Under the pieces are notes generated by a model, which worked only from the letters and a program-made list of their open reading frames with translations, was not told the origin of the DNA and did no database searches. 64,000 nucleotides of DNA from positions 1 to 64,000 of the forward strand of contig JAPHSY010000020.1 in assembly GCA_026196495.1 (NCBI GenBank), in the 5' to 3' direction. Both the position numbers and the translations under genes were made by a program. Origin of the DNA: Magnetovibrio sp. (GTDB lineage: Bacteria; Pseudomonadota; Alphaproteobacteria; Rhodospirillales; Magnetovibrionaceae). Shown here in pieces: positions 34,846-44,263 of the stretch; within the stretch, counting starts at the first letter, position 1; every line of letters begins with the position of its first letter.

Positions 34846-35610
34846 GTGAACAGAACCAAACGCCCTGAGGCACCATATAAGGCGGCCCATGCTGCCCGCT
34901 TGATTGCCCGTGCTACCTTAAAGGGGGCATTGGCGACCAACCGCAAAGCGGCAAAAGGTACCAAGCAAAACCACCCTTATGTCTCCAAAGTTGGGGTGGC
35001 CGTGGATTTTGATGGCGCACCGCTGTTTTTGTTCTCAACCCTGGCGGCTCATACGCAAGACCTGCTGGCAGATGAGCGGGCGTCGGTGTTGTTGGAAGCC
35101 CCCACTTCCGCTGTTAATCCTCTAGAAGGTGCACGCTGTTCTCTGATTGGGCGAGTGCAACAATTATCAGGTGATAAAGCGGATCTTGCCCGCGCCCTTT
35201 ATTTGATCCGGCACCCGGGGGCTGCCATGTACGCTGGGTTTGGTGATTTCTCCATGTGGCGGATGCAAGTGGAAAAGGTCCACTATGTTGGTGGTTTTGG
35301 CCGTGCCAAGTGGGCCAAAGCGAAAGATTACCTTTTATCTTGCCCCAATTTGACCAAAACCAGTGGGCGAATCGTCGAAGATCTTACCCATAAATGGGCT
35401 GAAGATCTTTCTTTGGTCTTCAAAGCAAAAACGGGGCGATCGGCACGGGGATGGAAAGTTTTGGCCATTGATGGTGATGGGCTGATTTTGTCCGGTTCTA
35501 AAGGGGCCCAGCAACGTCTTGATTTTGCGTCTCCTGCACGGGATGGACGTGGTTGGCGCACGCGATTTCGCACCTTGGTCAAGTGTGCAAAAACAACGAC
35601 CAAAAGCTAA
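34846..35610 (+). CDS. HugZ-like pyridoxamine-phosphate-oxidase-fold protein
   Basis: The 254-residue protein starts at a GTG after GGGTGAG. It contains the flavin/haem-binding split barrel seen in HugZ haem oxygenases and related FMN proteins: ARLIARATLKGALAT, the strand FLFSTLAAHTQDLLADERASVLLE and VHYVGGFGRAKW at the end of the barrel. A C-terminal domain follows that resembles the DUF2470-type tail but is divergent. It may act in haem breakdown or as an FMN protein of unknown substrate. It follows the CBS gene by 15 bases. Confidence 0.78.
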   Translation: MNRTKRPEAPYKAAHAARLIARATLKGALATNRKAAKGTKQNHPYVSKVGVAVDFDGAPLFLFSTLAAHTQDLLADERASVLLEAPTSAVNPLEGARCSLIGRVQQLSGDKADLARALYLIRHPGAAMYAGFGDFSMWRMQVEKVHYVGGFGRAKWAKAKDYLLSCPNLTKTSGRIVEDLTHKWAEDLSLVFKAKTGRSARGWKVLAIDGDGLILSGSKGAQQRLDFASPARDGRGWRTRFRTLVKCAKTTTKS

Positions 35611-35752
35611 ATAAGGAATATTTGCCTGTGGTCTAATACGAAATCACACTACCATTTTAAGGGCTTTTTGCGTAAGTTTGAGTGGTTGGGTGTAATACCC
35701 GTGTGGCCCTAAGTTTGTGCTTTAAAATCAATTTTGACCGCGTTCGGATATC

Positions 35753-36145
35753 ATGGCTTTCTCAACCATCATTGCTGTTCTCGCCTTTTTCATCGCCATG
35801 GTGGCGTTGTGGCTGTCCAGTGAAATGGTCAAAAAAATTGAAAACCAGAACGAAAAGTTTGTACGGGCACACATCTCCACCATTCGTGAAGAACTGCGCG
35901 AAATGGATAAGATGGTTCACAAAGCCAATCGTGCTGTAAAAAGCCAGGAAAGCACTCAAAGTTCATTGGACTCGCGTCTCAACGACCACACCAAGTCTAT
36001 CGAAGGCTTGAAAGACCAGATCGCCCGGTTGAGCACCCATTTGGAAGAGCTCGATGGCTCAATCCCCCAACGTTACCGTACTCGGGTTGCCAAAGCCAAT
36101 CCGAAGTCTGCTGTTAAGCAAGCTGCTAAACCCAGCATTCAATAG
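35753..36145 (+). CDS. Membrane-anchored coiled-coil protein
   Basis: The 130-residue protein has one N-terminal membrane helix (STIIAVLAFFIAMVALWLSS) and a long heptad-rich helix from about residue 25 to 105 with many Glu, Lys, Gln and Leu residues, then a basic tail. It looks like a cytoplasmic-facing scaffold. No family is recognised. It lies 142 bases after the HugZ-like gene and may be a separate unit, closed by a weak terminator. Confidence 0.75.
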   Translation: MAFSTIIAVLAFFIAMVALWLSSEMVKKIENQNEKFVRAHISTIREELREMDKMVHKANRAVKSQESTQSSLDSRLNDHTKSIEGLKDQIARLSTHLEELDGSIPQRYRTRVAKANPKSAVKQAAKPSIQ

Positions 36146-36178
36146 CGAATTAACGCCAAATCCCACCCCTCGATTCCC

Positions 36179-36210
36179 GCCCGTTCCACCCCGTTTGGGC
36201 AGTTTTTTTT
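36179..36210 (+). terminator. Possible intrinsic terminator after the coiled-coil gene
   Basis: A short GCCC / GGGC stem (36179-36200) precedes eight T residues at 36203-36210. The stem is weak but the T-tract is strong. Confidence 0.4.
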
Positions 36211-36378
36211 CATTTTTGCGTCAAAGTTCCTGTGGACAGACTCCAATAGCGTTTGCAAACCATTGTGTTAGAAGGGCTTTTCGCAGGTGCAACATTTCTT
36301 TTGACGCGGCGGTTTCACTCGTTAACCTAGTCGCCCTTGACCATAGATGTTGTCTATACGTTCGGAGGAAACCAGACG

Positions 36379-38208
36379 ATGCTCAACAGTGCGGAAGCGC
36401 CCACAGCGCACGCCAAACTTACAGCCTGGATCGAAGAGATCGCTGCGCTGACCAAGCCCGCTGCTATTCACTGGTGTGATGGTAGCCAGGAAGAATTTGA
36501 CCGCTTATGCGCCGAAATGGTGGACGCCGGTACGCTGAAAAAGTTGGACGATACGAAACGTCCAAACAGCTATCTGGCTTGTTCCGATCCCTCCGACGTA
36601 GCACGTGTTGAAGATCGGACCTTTATCTGTTCTGAAAAAGAAGAAGATGCTGGCCCGACCAACAACTGGATGGCTCCCGCAGAAATGCGTGCCAAGCTGA
36701 ACGGTTTGTTTGACGGCTGTATGGCCGGACGCACGCTTTATGTGGTGCCGTTCTCCATGGGCCCGTTGGGCAGCCCCATCGCCCACATTGGTGTGCAATT
36801 GACCGACAGCGCTTATGCAGCTGCGAACATGCGCATCATGACCCGTATGGGTTCCAAGGTTCTTGACGTGCTTGGTGCCGCTGGCGAATTTGTTCCTTGT
36901 GTGCATAGTGTTGGCGCTCCGCTGGCCGAAGGCCAAGCCGACGTTGCATGGCCGTGCAATCCAGACAAGTACATCGTCCACTACCCTGACACTCGCGAAA
37001 TCTGGTCGTTTGGTTCCGGTTACGGCGGCAACGCATTATTGGGCAAAAAATGTTTTGCCCTGCGTATTGCTTCTGCCATGGCTCGTGATGAAGGCTGGCT
37101 TGCTGAGCACATGCTGATTGTTGGTCTGGAAAGCCCTGAAGGTGAAAAGACTTACGTGGCTGCTGCATTCCCATCTGCTTGTGGCAAAACCAATTTGGCC
37201 ATGTTGATCCCGCCAGCGGGCTTCGAAGGCTGGAAAGTTTGGACCGTTGGTGACGATATCGCGTGGATCAAACCGGGCGACGACGGCAAGCTTTACGCCA
37301 TCAACCCAGAATACGGCTACTTTGGTGTTGCACCGGGTACGTCTGACGATTCTAACCCCTCCGCTATGAAGTCATTGACGGAAAATTGCATTTTCACCAA
37401 CGTTGCGCACACTGATGACAACGACATCTGGTGGGAAGACATGTCTGATGCTCCTGCCCATGCCATTGATTGGAAAGGCAACGATTGGACGCCGGACAGC
37501 GACACCCCGGCAGCACACCCGAATGCGCGTTTCACCGCACCGGCTTCTCAGTGCCCGACCATTGATCCGGCTTGGGAAGATCCCAAAGGCGTTCCGATTT
37601 CTGCGTTCATCTTCGGCGGCCGTCTGTCCAAAACTTTCCCGCTGGCTTATCAAGCATTTGATTGGAACCACGGTGTTTACATGGCGGCGACCATGGGTTC
37701 AGAGGCGACCGCTGCTGCGGTTGGCCAAGCGGCTATCCGTCGTGATCCGTTCGCGATGTTGCCGTTCTGCGGCTACAACATGGGCGACTACTGGCAACAC
37801 TGGGTCGACTTTGGCGCCAAGCTGGACAACCCACCTGCCATCTTCCGTGTGAACTGGTTCCGCAAAGATGAAAACGGCAAGTTCATGTGGCCGGGCTTTG
37901 GTCAAAACATGCGCGTCCTGAAATGGATCGTTGATCGTGTAAATGGCAAAGCCGAAGGTGCTGTTGAAAGCCCGCTGGGCCTGATGCCGACCCACGGTGA
38001 TATTCCTTGGGAAGGCCTGGACTTTGCCAAGGAAACGTTCGAACATCTGATGGAAGTCGATAAAGCTGGTGCCATGGCTGATGCTGAAGACCAAACCAAC
38101 TTGTTTGATAAGTTCGGTGACAAGCTTCCGGCAGAAATGGAAGCCCAACGTCAAGCGCAAATCAACCGCTTGAATGATGCCCCGGATGTCTGGAAGATGC
38201 CGAGCTAA
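36379..38208 (+). CDS. pckG: Phosphoenolpyruvate carboxykinase (GTP)
   Basis: The 609-residue enzyme converts oxaloacetate and GTP to PEP, the entry to gluconeogenesis. Length and motifs are of the GTP class: the P-loop FPSACGKTN at residues 264-272 with the reactive cysteine C268, GDDIAWI, and the guanine pocket around [19 protein letters not shown]. Many alphaproteobacteria near a chvGI locus carry the ATP-type pckA, so the GTP type here is a replacement worth noting. GGAGG lies 10 bases before the ATG at 36379; an upstream in-frame ATG lacks such a site. Confidence 0.94.
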   Translation: MLNSAEAPTAHAKLTAWIEEIAALTKPAAIHWCDGSQEEFDRLCAEMVDAGTLKKLDDTKRPNSYLACSDPSDVARVEDRTFICSEKEEDAGPTNNWMAPAEMRAKLNGLFDGCMAGRTLYVVPFSMGPLGSPIAHIGVQLTDSAYAAANMRIMTRMGSKVLDVLGAAGEFVPCVHSVGAPLAEGQADVAWPCNPDKYIVHYPDTREIWSFGSGYGGNALLGKKCFALRIASAMARDEGWLAEHMLIVGLESPEGEKTYVAAAFPSACGKTNLAMLIPPAGFEGWKVWTVGDDIAWIKPGDDGKLYAINPEYGYFGVAPGTSDDSNPSAMKSLTENCIFTNVAHTDDNDIWWEDMSDAPAHAIDWKGNDWTPDSDTPAAHPNARFTAPASQCPTIDPAWEDPKGVPISAFIFGGRLSKTFPLAYQAFDWNHGVYMAATMGSEATAAAVGQAAIRRDPFAMLPFCGYNMGDYWQHWVDFGAKLDNPPAIFRVNWFRKDENGKFMWPGFGQNMRVLKWIVDRVNGKAEGAVESPLGLMPTHGDIPWEGLDFAKETFEHLMEVDKAGAMADAEDQTNLFDKFGDKLPAEMEAQRQAQINRLNDAPDVWKMPS

Positions 38209-38233
38209 GCTCTCAATTTTCACACCCATTAAA

Positions 38234-38265
38234 AACCGCCGTCCCGTTATCGGGGCGGCGGTTTT
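38234..38265 (+). terminator. Intrinsic terminator of the PEP carboxykinase gene
   Basis: A long stem AACCGCCGTCCCG / CGGGGCGGCGGTT with a TTAT loop is followed by TTTTG. It is also preceded by an A-tract and could work in both directions. Confidence 0.9.
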
Positions 38266-38388
38266 GTTATGCTTAGGCGGTTCCATAGTCCATTACGCTG
38301 AGACGCATTGAAATCCGAGTGTAAAGCATTACATGATACAACCTGGGGCGAAGAATCATTAGTATTCCTCATCGGGATTGTACAGATC

Positions 38389-41073
38389 ATGTTTGACCAT
38401 ATCCGTAGATGTTTCTTTGCATTTGCTCTTTTTTTCGCAGTTGGTTTGTTCTCATCACATGCCAGCCATGCTGGTGAAAAAATTGTTTTACAGTTACGCT
38501 GGGATCACCAGTTTCAGTTTGCAGGCTTTTATGCTGCGAAGTGGCAAGGTTATTATGAAGCCGCAGGTCTCGATGTGGAAATCCGTTCTGCGTTTGATAC
38601 CGGTAAGCGTGTTCATGCCCTGGATGAAGTGGCCCAAGGTCAAGCCCAATTTGGAATAGGTGGGGCTGATCTTTTTTTAGCGCGTGAGCGCGGAGAAAAT
38701 TTGGCCGTCGTTGCATCGTATTTTCAACACAGTCCTGTTGAAATACTTGTTCATGAAGGCTCAGGCATCAGGGGACCCGCTGATCTTATTGATAGACGTA
38801 TGGCATTTGGCTCCGATCCATTGATTGATGCTGAGGTCGACACAATGTTTCGGCTAGAAGGTGTTCTTTCCAATGCCGTAAAAAAAGTATCGTTATCTGA
38901 CAAGAAACCTGCTCATGCCTATTTAAATGATTTGGATGTTGGCTCTATTGATGCTTTGCCGGTTTATGCTTTGTCGTCATTGTGGGCAGCGCAAAAATCA
39001 GGGATGCAATTTACACGTTTGCGTCCTGCGTCATACGGGGTCGATTTTTATGGGGATTCGTTAATCGTCAATCGGGCCTGGGCAGAGGATAATCTTGAAA
39101 CCCTGAATGCATTTGTTGAGGCGAGCAATAAGGGCTGGGTTTATGCATTACAAAATTCAGAGAGTATGGTTGAAGACATTTCTACAAATCTGCCTCGGCA
39201 TGTCCCATTAGATGATGTCTATGCCTACAATCGTTTTCTGGCCAAAGAAATATCGAGCATCATGTTGTTTCCCACAATTGAACCGGGAAGCCTCAATCCA
39301 AGACGATGGGAACATATAGGCCATGCTTTATGGCAAAATGGACTGATTAAGTTTCCGCCTGCTCGAGAAGACTTTGTCCTTTTGCCAGGGCAAGAGCTTG
39401 ATATTCAGCAACAAACATTAATAAGAAATGTAATCATTGTTGGTTTTATGGTGCTTGGTGCAATGATCACCTATGCCTTGTGGCAGCGTTCATTGCATCG
39501 CAAAGATGTGTGTTTTAGAGAATTGTTTGAGAATATGCACAATGGTGTAGCGGTTTGCCGTGCCGTGGATCGTGGTAAAGATTTTGTACTTACTGATTTT
39601 AACAAGGGTGGGGAGCTTATTGAAAAAGTTCGACGTGAGCAGGTTATTGGCAAACGTGTAACCGAGGTGTTCCCAGGTATTGAAGAATATGGGCTGCTTG
39701 AAGTTTTCAAACGTGTCTTACGTTCTGGCAAAGCAGAATATTTCCCCCTGAAATATTATGAGGACAATCAAGTTCAAGGTTGGCGCAACAACTATATTTA
39801 TAGGCTTCCCAACAAAGAAGTTGTGGCAGTCTATGAAGATGATACAGCACGTAAAAAGGCTGAGCAGGAATTGGAAATTGCCAATCGAGAATTGGAAAAT
39901 CGTATCGAGGCACGAACTTCTGATTTAAAAGAAGAAGCCAAACGCCATAAGGAAACAACGAAACAGCTCAATTTGTTTTTGCAAGCGGTAGAGCAAAGTC
40001 AGAATATGATTTTCATCACAAATATTGATGGTGATATCGAATATACGAACCCAAAGTTTACGGAGTTAACGGGGTATTCCCAAGCCGAAGCTATTGGCCA
40101 AAAACCGAGTATTTTAAAATCGGGTGAAACGCCAGATGATGTTTATAAAGATTTATGGACATCAATCCTTGCCGGAAAAGATTGGCAAGGAGAAATTAAA
40201 GACTGCCGGAAAAATGGTGATCAGTTTTGGGCCGCAGTTTCAATCACCCCCGTTCGTGATCGTGATAACCAAATTACGCACTTTGTTGCAATGCATGAAG
40301 ACATCACACATCGTCGTCTTGCAGATGAGAAAATTCGGTCGGCTATGGAGCGAGCAAAAGTTGCCAGTCTGGCCAAATCTGAACTCATGGCAAACATGAG
40401 CCACGAATTGCGTACGCCCCTAAATGCCATTATCGGCTTTTCCAATACCATCTGTGATGAGCTTCTGGGGCCAATAGATAATGAAAAATATAAAGAATAT
40501 GCAGGTGATATTTACCGCTCTGGCGAGCATCTTTTGGAACTTATAAATGATATTTTAGATGTTTCCGCCATTGAAAAAGGGAAACTGGAATTACAGGAAG
40601 AGTATCTCGATTTAGATGAGATTGTGGATGCAACAATCTGCTTGATTAGGCCGCAGGCTGAAAAAGAAAAAATTCAATTAAGATGGAAGCTTGATGAACA
40701 TCTACCCGCGGTTTGTGCAGATAGAAGACGCACAAAACAAATTCTTATCAATATGCTGAGCAATGCAGTGAAATTTACACCTGAGTCAGGATCTGTGGAT
40801 TTGATCGTCCAGGCAACCCCCAGCCAACAAATTCAATTTGTCATCAGAGATACAGGTGTTGGTATGACCCCTGAGGAATTATCCAAAGCCAAAACACAGT
40901 TTTGCCAGGTGGATACAGGGCTTGATCGTAAGTATGAAGGAGCTGGCCTTGGGCTGTCACTAACAATGAGTTTGGTTGAACTGCATGGTGGGGAATTTGA
41001 TATCACCAGTTCCAAAGGTGAGGGTACGCAGGTCACAATTACATACCCGCCGGAACGCTCAGTCATGCACTGA
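38389..41073 (+). CDS. Sensor histidine kinase with NMT1-type periplasmic binding domain
   Basis: The 894-residue protein begins with a signal-like helix, MFDHIRRCFFAFALFFAVGL. A periplasmic domain of the NMT1/THI5-SsuA class follows, starting VLQLRWDHQFQFAGFYAAKWQ and extending to about residue 320. Then come a membrane helix (IIVGFMVLGAMITYALWQRS) at about 350, a PAS domain, a coiled coil (ELEIANRELENRIEARTSDL), a second PAS domain, HisKA with H672 in ANMSHELRTPLNAI, and HATPase with RDTGVGM and GAGLGLSLTMSLVELHGG. It thus reads a small periplasmic ligand by the same fold that thiamine-precursor and sulfonate transporters use. It has no response-regulator neighbour. The start is chosen for the signal helix; the frame is open 27 codons upstream. 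Confidence 0.9.
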   Translation: MFDHIRRCFFAFALFFAVGLFSSHASHAGEKIVLQLRWDHQFQFAGFYAAKWQGYYEAAGLDVEIRSAFDTGKRVHALDEVAQGQAQFGIGGADLFLARERGENLAVVASYFQHSPVEILVHEGSGIRGPADLIDRRMAFGSDPLIDAEVDTMFRLEGVLSNAVKKVSLSDKKPAHAYLNDLDVGSIDALPVYALSSLWAAQKSGMQFTRLRPASYGVDFYGDSLIVNRAWAEDNLETLNAFVEASNKGWVYALQNSESMVEDISTNLPRHVPLDDVYAYNRFLAKEISSIMLFPTIEPGSLNPRRWEHIGHALWQNGLIKFPPAREDFVLLPGQELDIQQQTLIRNVIIVGFMVLGAMITYALWQRSLHRKDVCFRELFENMHNGVAVCRAVDRGKDFVLTDFNKGGELIEKVRREQVIGKRVTEVFPGIEEYGLLEVFKRVLRSGKAEYFPLKYYEDNQVQGWRNNYIYRLPNKEVVAVYEDDTARKKAEQELEIANRELENRIEARTSDLKEEAKRHKETTKQLNLFLQAVEQSQNMIFITNIDGDIEYTNPKFTELTGYSQAEAIGQKPSILKSGETPDDVYKDLWTSILAGKDWQGEIKDCRKNGDQFWAAVSITPVRDRDNQITHFVAMHEDITHRRLADEKIRSAMERAKVASLAKSELMANMSHELRTPLNAIIGFSNTICDELLGPIDNEKYKEYAGDIYRSGEHLLELINDILDVSAIEKGKLELQEEYLDLDEIVDATICLIRPQAEKEKIQLRWKLDEHLPAVCADRRRTKQILINMLSNAVKFTPESGSVDLIVQATPSQQIQFVIRDTGVGMTPEELSKAKTQFCQVDTGLDRKYEGAGLGLSLTMSLVELHGGEFDITSSKGEGTQVTITYPPERSVMH

Positions 41074-41086
41074 TAACCGTAAATGG

Positions 41087-42835
41087 CTATATGGCTTCTA
41101 ATGTTTGTAATTCAAAAAAGAAAGTTGTGCCCTGTTCCCGCTGAGTTGTGAAATCAATCAGGCCACCATGTTTTTCTATGATCGACCAGCAAATGTTGAG
41201 GCCTAAGCCTGTGCCGGATTTTTCGCGACTGTCACTGGTATCGGCTTGGGCGAAGCGTTGGAATACTTTGTCATGAAAGTGCTCGGGTATTCCGGCACCA
41301 AAATCTTTGATAGATATCCGTACTCTGTCAGCATTTTTATCAATGATGATTTCCACGTTACCTTGATCGGGTGAAAATTTTGCAGCATTGGACAGCAGGT
41401 TTGAAATCACCTGTATTAATTTTTGGTGATCTCCGGTGACGTTCATATGCGGGGCATTGTCGATCAGTACAAATGTAACGTTGTGTTCGATGGCATAGCC
41501 CTGATTTTCTTCGATGCCCTGGTTGACCAGTTCCGTAACGTCAAGTGTTTCCATGTTGAGGGTAACGGTACCCGACAAGAGTTTCTCGATATCTAGGATA
41601 TCATTGACGAGGTTGATGAGACGGTTGGTGTTCGTCAGTGCCAGTCCAGCAAGTGATTGGGCCTTCTGTGGAAGCTCCCCGGCCGTGCCTGCGGTTATTA
41701 ATCCCAAAGAACCTTTTATGGATGTTAGGGGCGTGCGCAGTTCGTGACTGACGGTGGACAGAAATTCTGACTTTGCTTTATCGGCGCTTTGGGCATCAAC
41801 CAGTGCGGCTTGGAGATCATGGGTGCGTTCTTCAATTTTGAGGGCTAAGTCACTGCCGTGTACTTCCAGAGCATTTGCTTGGCGACGGACAATCATGAAG
41901 AAAATGATCAAAAACATAGAAATTAAACTGGCGATAATAATGTTGGAGATGGCCTGTTTTCTCCATGTGTCTAAAACTTTGTCAGAGAGCTTCGCAACAG
42001 CCACCACTAAGGGATAATGTTCCAAGGTCCGATATGAAACCAAACGTTCTTTTCCGTCTACAATCACTTTGGTTTCGTAAGACCCCTTATCTGCGCTTGG
42101 AAGGTATTTGGTGAAAAGAACACCTTGGGCATAGTTTTTGCCGATGACGTTTTCTAGACCTGGGACCATAAACAAAACATCACCATTGCGTTTGAGGATG
42201 GCAATGGATTGTTCTTGATTCAGTTCAGATGCTGAAAAGAAACTGTTAAAATTTTCAACCAACAGAGCCGTAACCACCAGTCCAGGAAAAGTGTCATCCT
42301 GTGCTATACGGGGATAGGCTATGGGTATGATCCATCTGTTCGTGATTTTGGATTTTACAGGCGAGCCAATGAAAAACTCATCTTGGCGCTCAGTTGTCCA
42401 ATTGTCGGAATAGTGTCGAAAATAGGGGCGTTCCTTAAAGTTCAACATTTTTGGGGGAGCGTAGTATTTACCGGGGCCAGAGGTAATACCGCTTTGGACC
42501 ATCGTTCCGTCGGGTGAAAACAAATTGATTGAGGCGATGCCTTTGGTGTCTTGTGCCCATTGCCCCAAAAGCTGTGTGACATCTGGATCAAGGGGGGAAA
42601 GATCCGCGGCATTGTAGTAATGCTGCGCTGTGTCCTTTAAGCGGTTTTCAATAGATTGGAACACCAAATCTGTGTAGGCACTGAGTGCATCGGCAAAGCG
42701 TTCATTTTCAACACGGGCGAGCTGTTTTTGTTCTTCTCGTGATCCATAAATGGAATAGCCTGTTGCTCCCCATAAAATGGTGAGTGCAAAAAGAAGAAAT
42801 GCGAGAATTGTTCGTTTTAAAAATGCAAACTTCAA
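41087..42835 (-). CDS. Sensor histidine kinase with dCache-like periplasmic domain
   Basis: The 582-residue kinase has an N-terminal helix (residues 8-30) and a periplasmic domain to about 285 of the double-Cache type (DLVFQSIENRLKDTAQHYYN, then GIASINLFSPDG, RPYFRHY, ITNRWIIPIAYP). A second helix follows near 290-312 (NIIIASLISMFLIIFFMIV), then a coiled coil, HisKA with H364 in STVSHELRTPLTSI and HATPase with DFGAGIP and GTGLGLNICWSIIEKHGG. Cache domains usually bind amino acids or organic acids. It is orphan and converges on the NMT1-type kinase 13 bases away. Confidence 0.92.
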   Translation of the reverse strand: MKFAFLKRTILAFLLFALTILWGATGYSIYGSREEQKQLARVENERFADALSAYTDLVFQSIENRLKDTAQHYYNAADLSPLDPDVTQLLGQWAQDTKGIASINLFSPDGTMVQSGITSGPGKYYAPPKMLNFKERPYFRHYSDNWTTERQDEFFIGSPVKSKITNRWIIPIAYPRIAQDDTFPGLVVTALLVENFNSFFSASELNQEQSIAILKRNGDVLFMVPGLENVIGKNYAQGVLFTKYLPSADKGSYETKVIVDGKERLVSYRTLEHYPLVVAVAKLSDKVLDTWRKQAISNIIIASLISMFLIIFFMIVRRQANALEVHGSDLALKIEERTHDLQAALVDAQSADKAKSEFLSTVSHELRTPLTSIKGSLGLITAGTAGELPQKAQSLAGLALTNTNRLINLVNDILDIEKLLSGTVTLNMETLDVTELVNQGIEENQGYAIEHNVTFVLIDNAPHMNVTGDHQKLIQVISNLLSNAAKFSPDQGNVEIIIDKNADRVRISIKDFGAGIPEHFHDKVFQRFAQADTSDSREKSGTGLGLNICWSIIEKHGGLIDFTTQREQGTTFFFELQTLEAI

Positions 42836-42968
42836 CGTCGTTCCAACGAATTTATGAACAAATCATATAGGGACAATGGCAGCTGCCTATCGGGGTGTGC
42901 ATTTCCGCATAGAATGTATTGTCAATCAAGTCTCAATAGATGTTAGAAAGCTGTGCCAAAAGATCCAC

Positions 42969-42999
42969 AAAAAAAGGGGCGCATTAACCGCGCCCCTTT
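42969..42999 (-). terminator. Intrinsic terminator of the small cysteine protein gene
   Basis: On the minus strand GGGGCGC / GCGCCCC with a 7-base loop (42976-42996) is followed by seven T residues (42975-42969). It lies 36 bases after the stop of the small minus-strand gene. Confidence 0.9.
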
Positions 43000-43032
43000 A
43001 TGTCTTCAGCAGTTCGTCAGGTGTCTAAAGCA

Positions 43033-43209
43033 TTAGCCACCCAAAGAACAAGACAGATCTTCTTCAATCACGCCGGAATCGACAATTTCGATGATCTTGG
43101 CGTTTTGCTCGTCTGCCGGGCAACCGCAAGCATAGCCACCATCGGCTTCGTGCAATTCAGCTTGTTTGAGGTGCCACTGGGCGACTTTACGATGATCTTC
43201 AGCTTTCAT
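43033..43209 (-). CDS. Small soluble cysteine-containing protein, unknown
   Basis: This 58-residue protein has its own ribosome site (GAGAG before the ATG) and a strong terminator. It is polar, with no membrane segment. The N-terminal half is helical (DHRKVAQWHLKQAELHEAD). It is followed by GGYACGCPADEQN and a C-terminal SCSLGG, so three cysteines could bind a metal or form a disulfide. I do not recognise a family. The next gene upstream on the other strand is a triheme cytochrome. Confidence 0.75.
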   Translation of the reverse strand: MKAEDHRKVAQWHLKQAELHEADGGYACGCPADEQNAKIIEIVDSGVIEEDLSCSLGG

Positions 43210-43403
43210 TTTCGGGTCTCTCAATTCTTATTTATAGTGACTCTAAACTAATGCTATGCAATATCCACAAAACAGGGATGGGGGTCAATCATTTAAGTCT
43301 CAAAAAATGTGTGTTTTTGTGGACTTGTTCCCCAATCCCCATGCCGATAAGGTGTGTCGCGCGCTAATGCGCCCCGTTGGTTGTGGTTGAAAAGGTGACG
43401 TCA

Positions 43404-44258
43404 ATGCGCTGGTCCGTGTTTGTGGTTCTTCAAGGCTTGATTCTGTCGGCATTGTTCGGTGTGTACTACATTCATCAAGACCGCGTGATTGTCTTGAAAA
43501 AGCCACCCGCATCCATTGCCCAGTGGTACAAGCCCCAAAACAAACGCCAAGTGTGGCTGCACACCATGTTTAATTTGCGTCGTGAAATGCTGGCTGTTGG
43601 CATGTACGCCAGTGCCCAAGATGACAAGAACCTGCAAGACTGGGCAGGCAAGCTCAGTCAGCATTACCAAAAGATTGGTGAAATGGTGCCAGAATGGCAG
43701 GGACGATTAAGTCCAAATGTTTTGGCTGATATCAAAAGTGCGGCACAGGAAAAACGCTACAGTGATGTGGCGCTTGGTTTAGAAAAGTTGGAGCAAAACT
43801 GTAAGTCTTGCCATGTGGATTTCCGTGCTGTGACGGCAACCATGTATCGCGCTCCGAACTTTTCCAACTTATCGGTTGAGGGCGCACCCTCACTCAACGC
43901 TCACATGCGCACCATGAGCACATCGGTAAATAAACTAAAGCTGGCCTTTGTTGGTGGTCGCGATGATGATGCACTGTCTGCGTTTGTTGATTTGAAACGA
44001 GATATGAACAGCTTTGGTGCTGTTTGCGGCAACTGCCATAAGCAGGGCAAACCATATCCCAGTCCGGTCATAACTGAAGCCCTGTCAGTGATGGAACAAA
44101 GTCTCAAAACCGGTGATTTGAAAGATAAAGGCCGGGCCTTGGGGACATTGGCGGTTTTGGCGTGTGCCGAATGCCACGGCACGCATCGAATATCATATGA
44201 CATTCGCCAACTCTTCACCGAGCAAAAGAGTTGGGCAGAGCTGTTGAAACATAAATAA
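43404..44258 (+). CDS. Membrane-anchored triheme cytochrome c
   Basis: The 284-residue protein has an N-terminal hydrophobic anchor (VFVVLQGLILSALFGVYYI) and three haem c sites: C133-KSC-H137, C208-GNC-H212 and C254-AEC-H258. The first site, in NCKSCHVDFR, sits at the end of a helical region like that of c'/c556 four-helix cytochromes; the others lie in short loops. It is probably a periplasmic electron carrier of unknown partner. The ATG at 43404 has AAAAGGTG before it. It converges on the LysR gene 5 bases away. Confidence 0.85.
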   Translation: MRWSVFVVLQGLILSALFGVYYIHQDRVIVLKKPPASIAQWYKPQNKRQVWLHTMFNLRREMLAVGMYASAQDDKNLQDWAGKLSQHYQKIGEMVPEWQGRLSPNVLADIKSAAQEKRYSDVALGLEKLEQNCKSCHVDFRAVTATMYRAPNFSNLSVEGAPSLNAHMRTMSTSVNKLKLAFVGGRDDDALSAFVDLKRDMNSFGAVCGNCHKQGKPYPSPVITEALSVMEQSLKTGDLKDKGRALGTLAVLACAECHGTHRISYDIRQLFTEQKSWAELLKHK

Positions 44259-44263
44259 GACAG

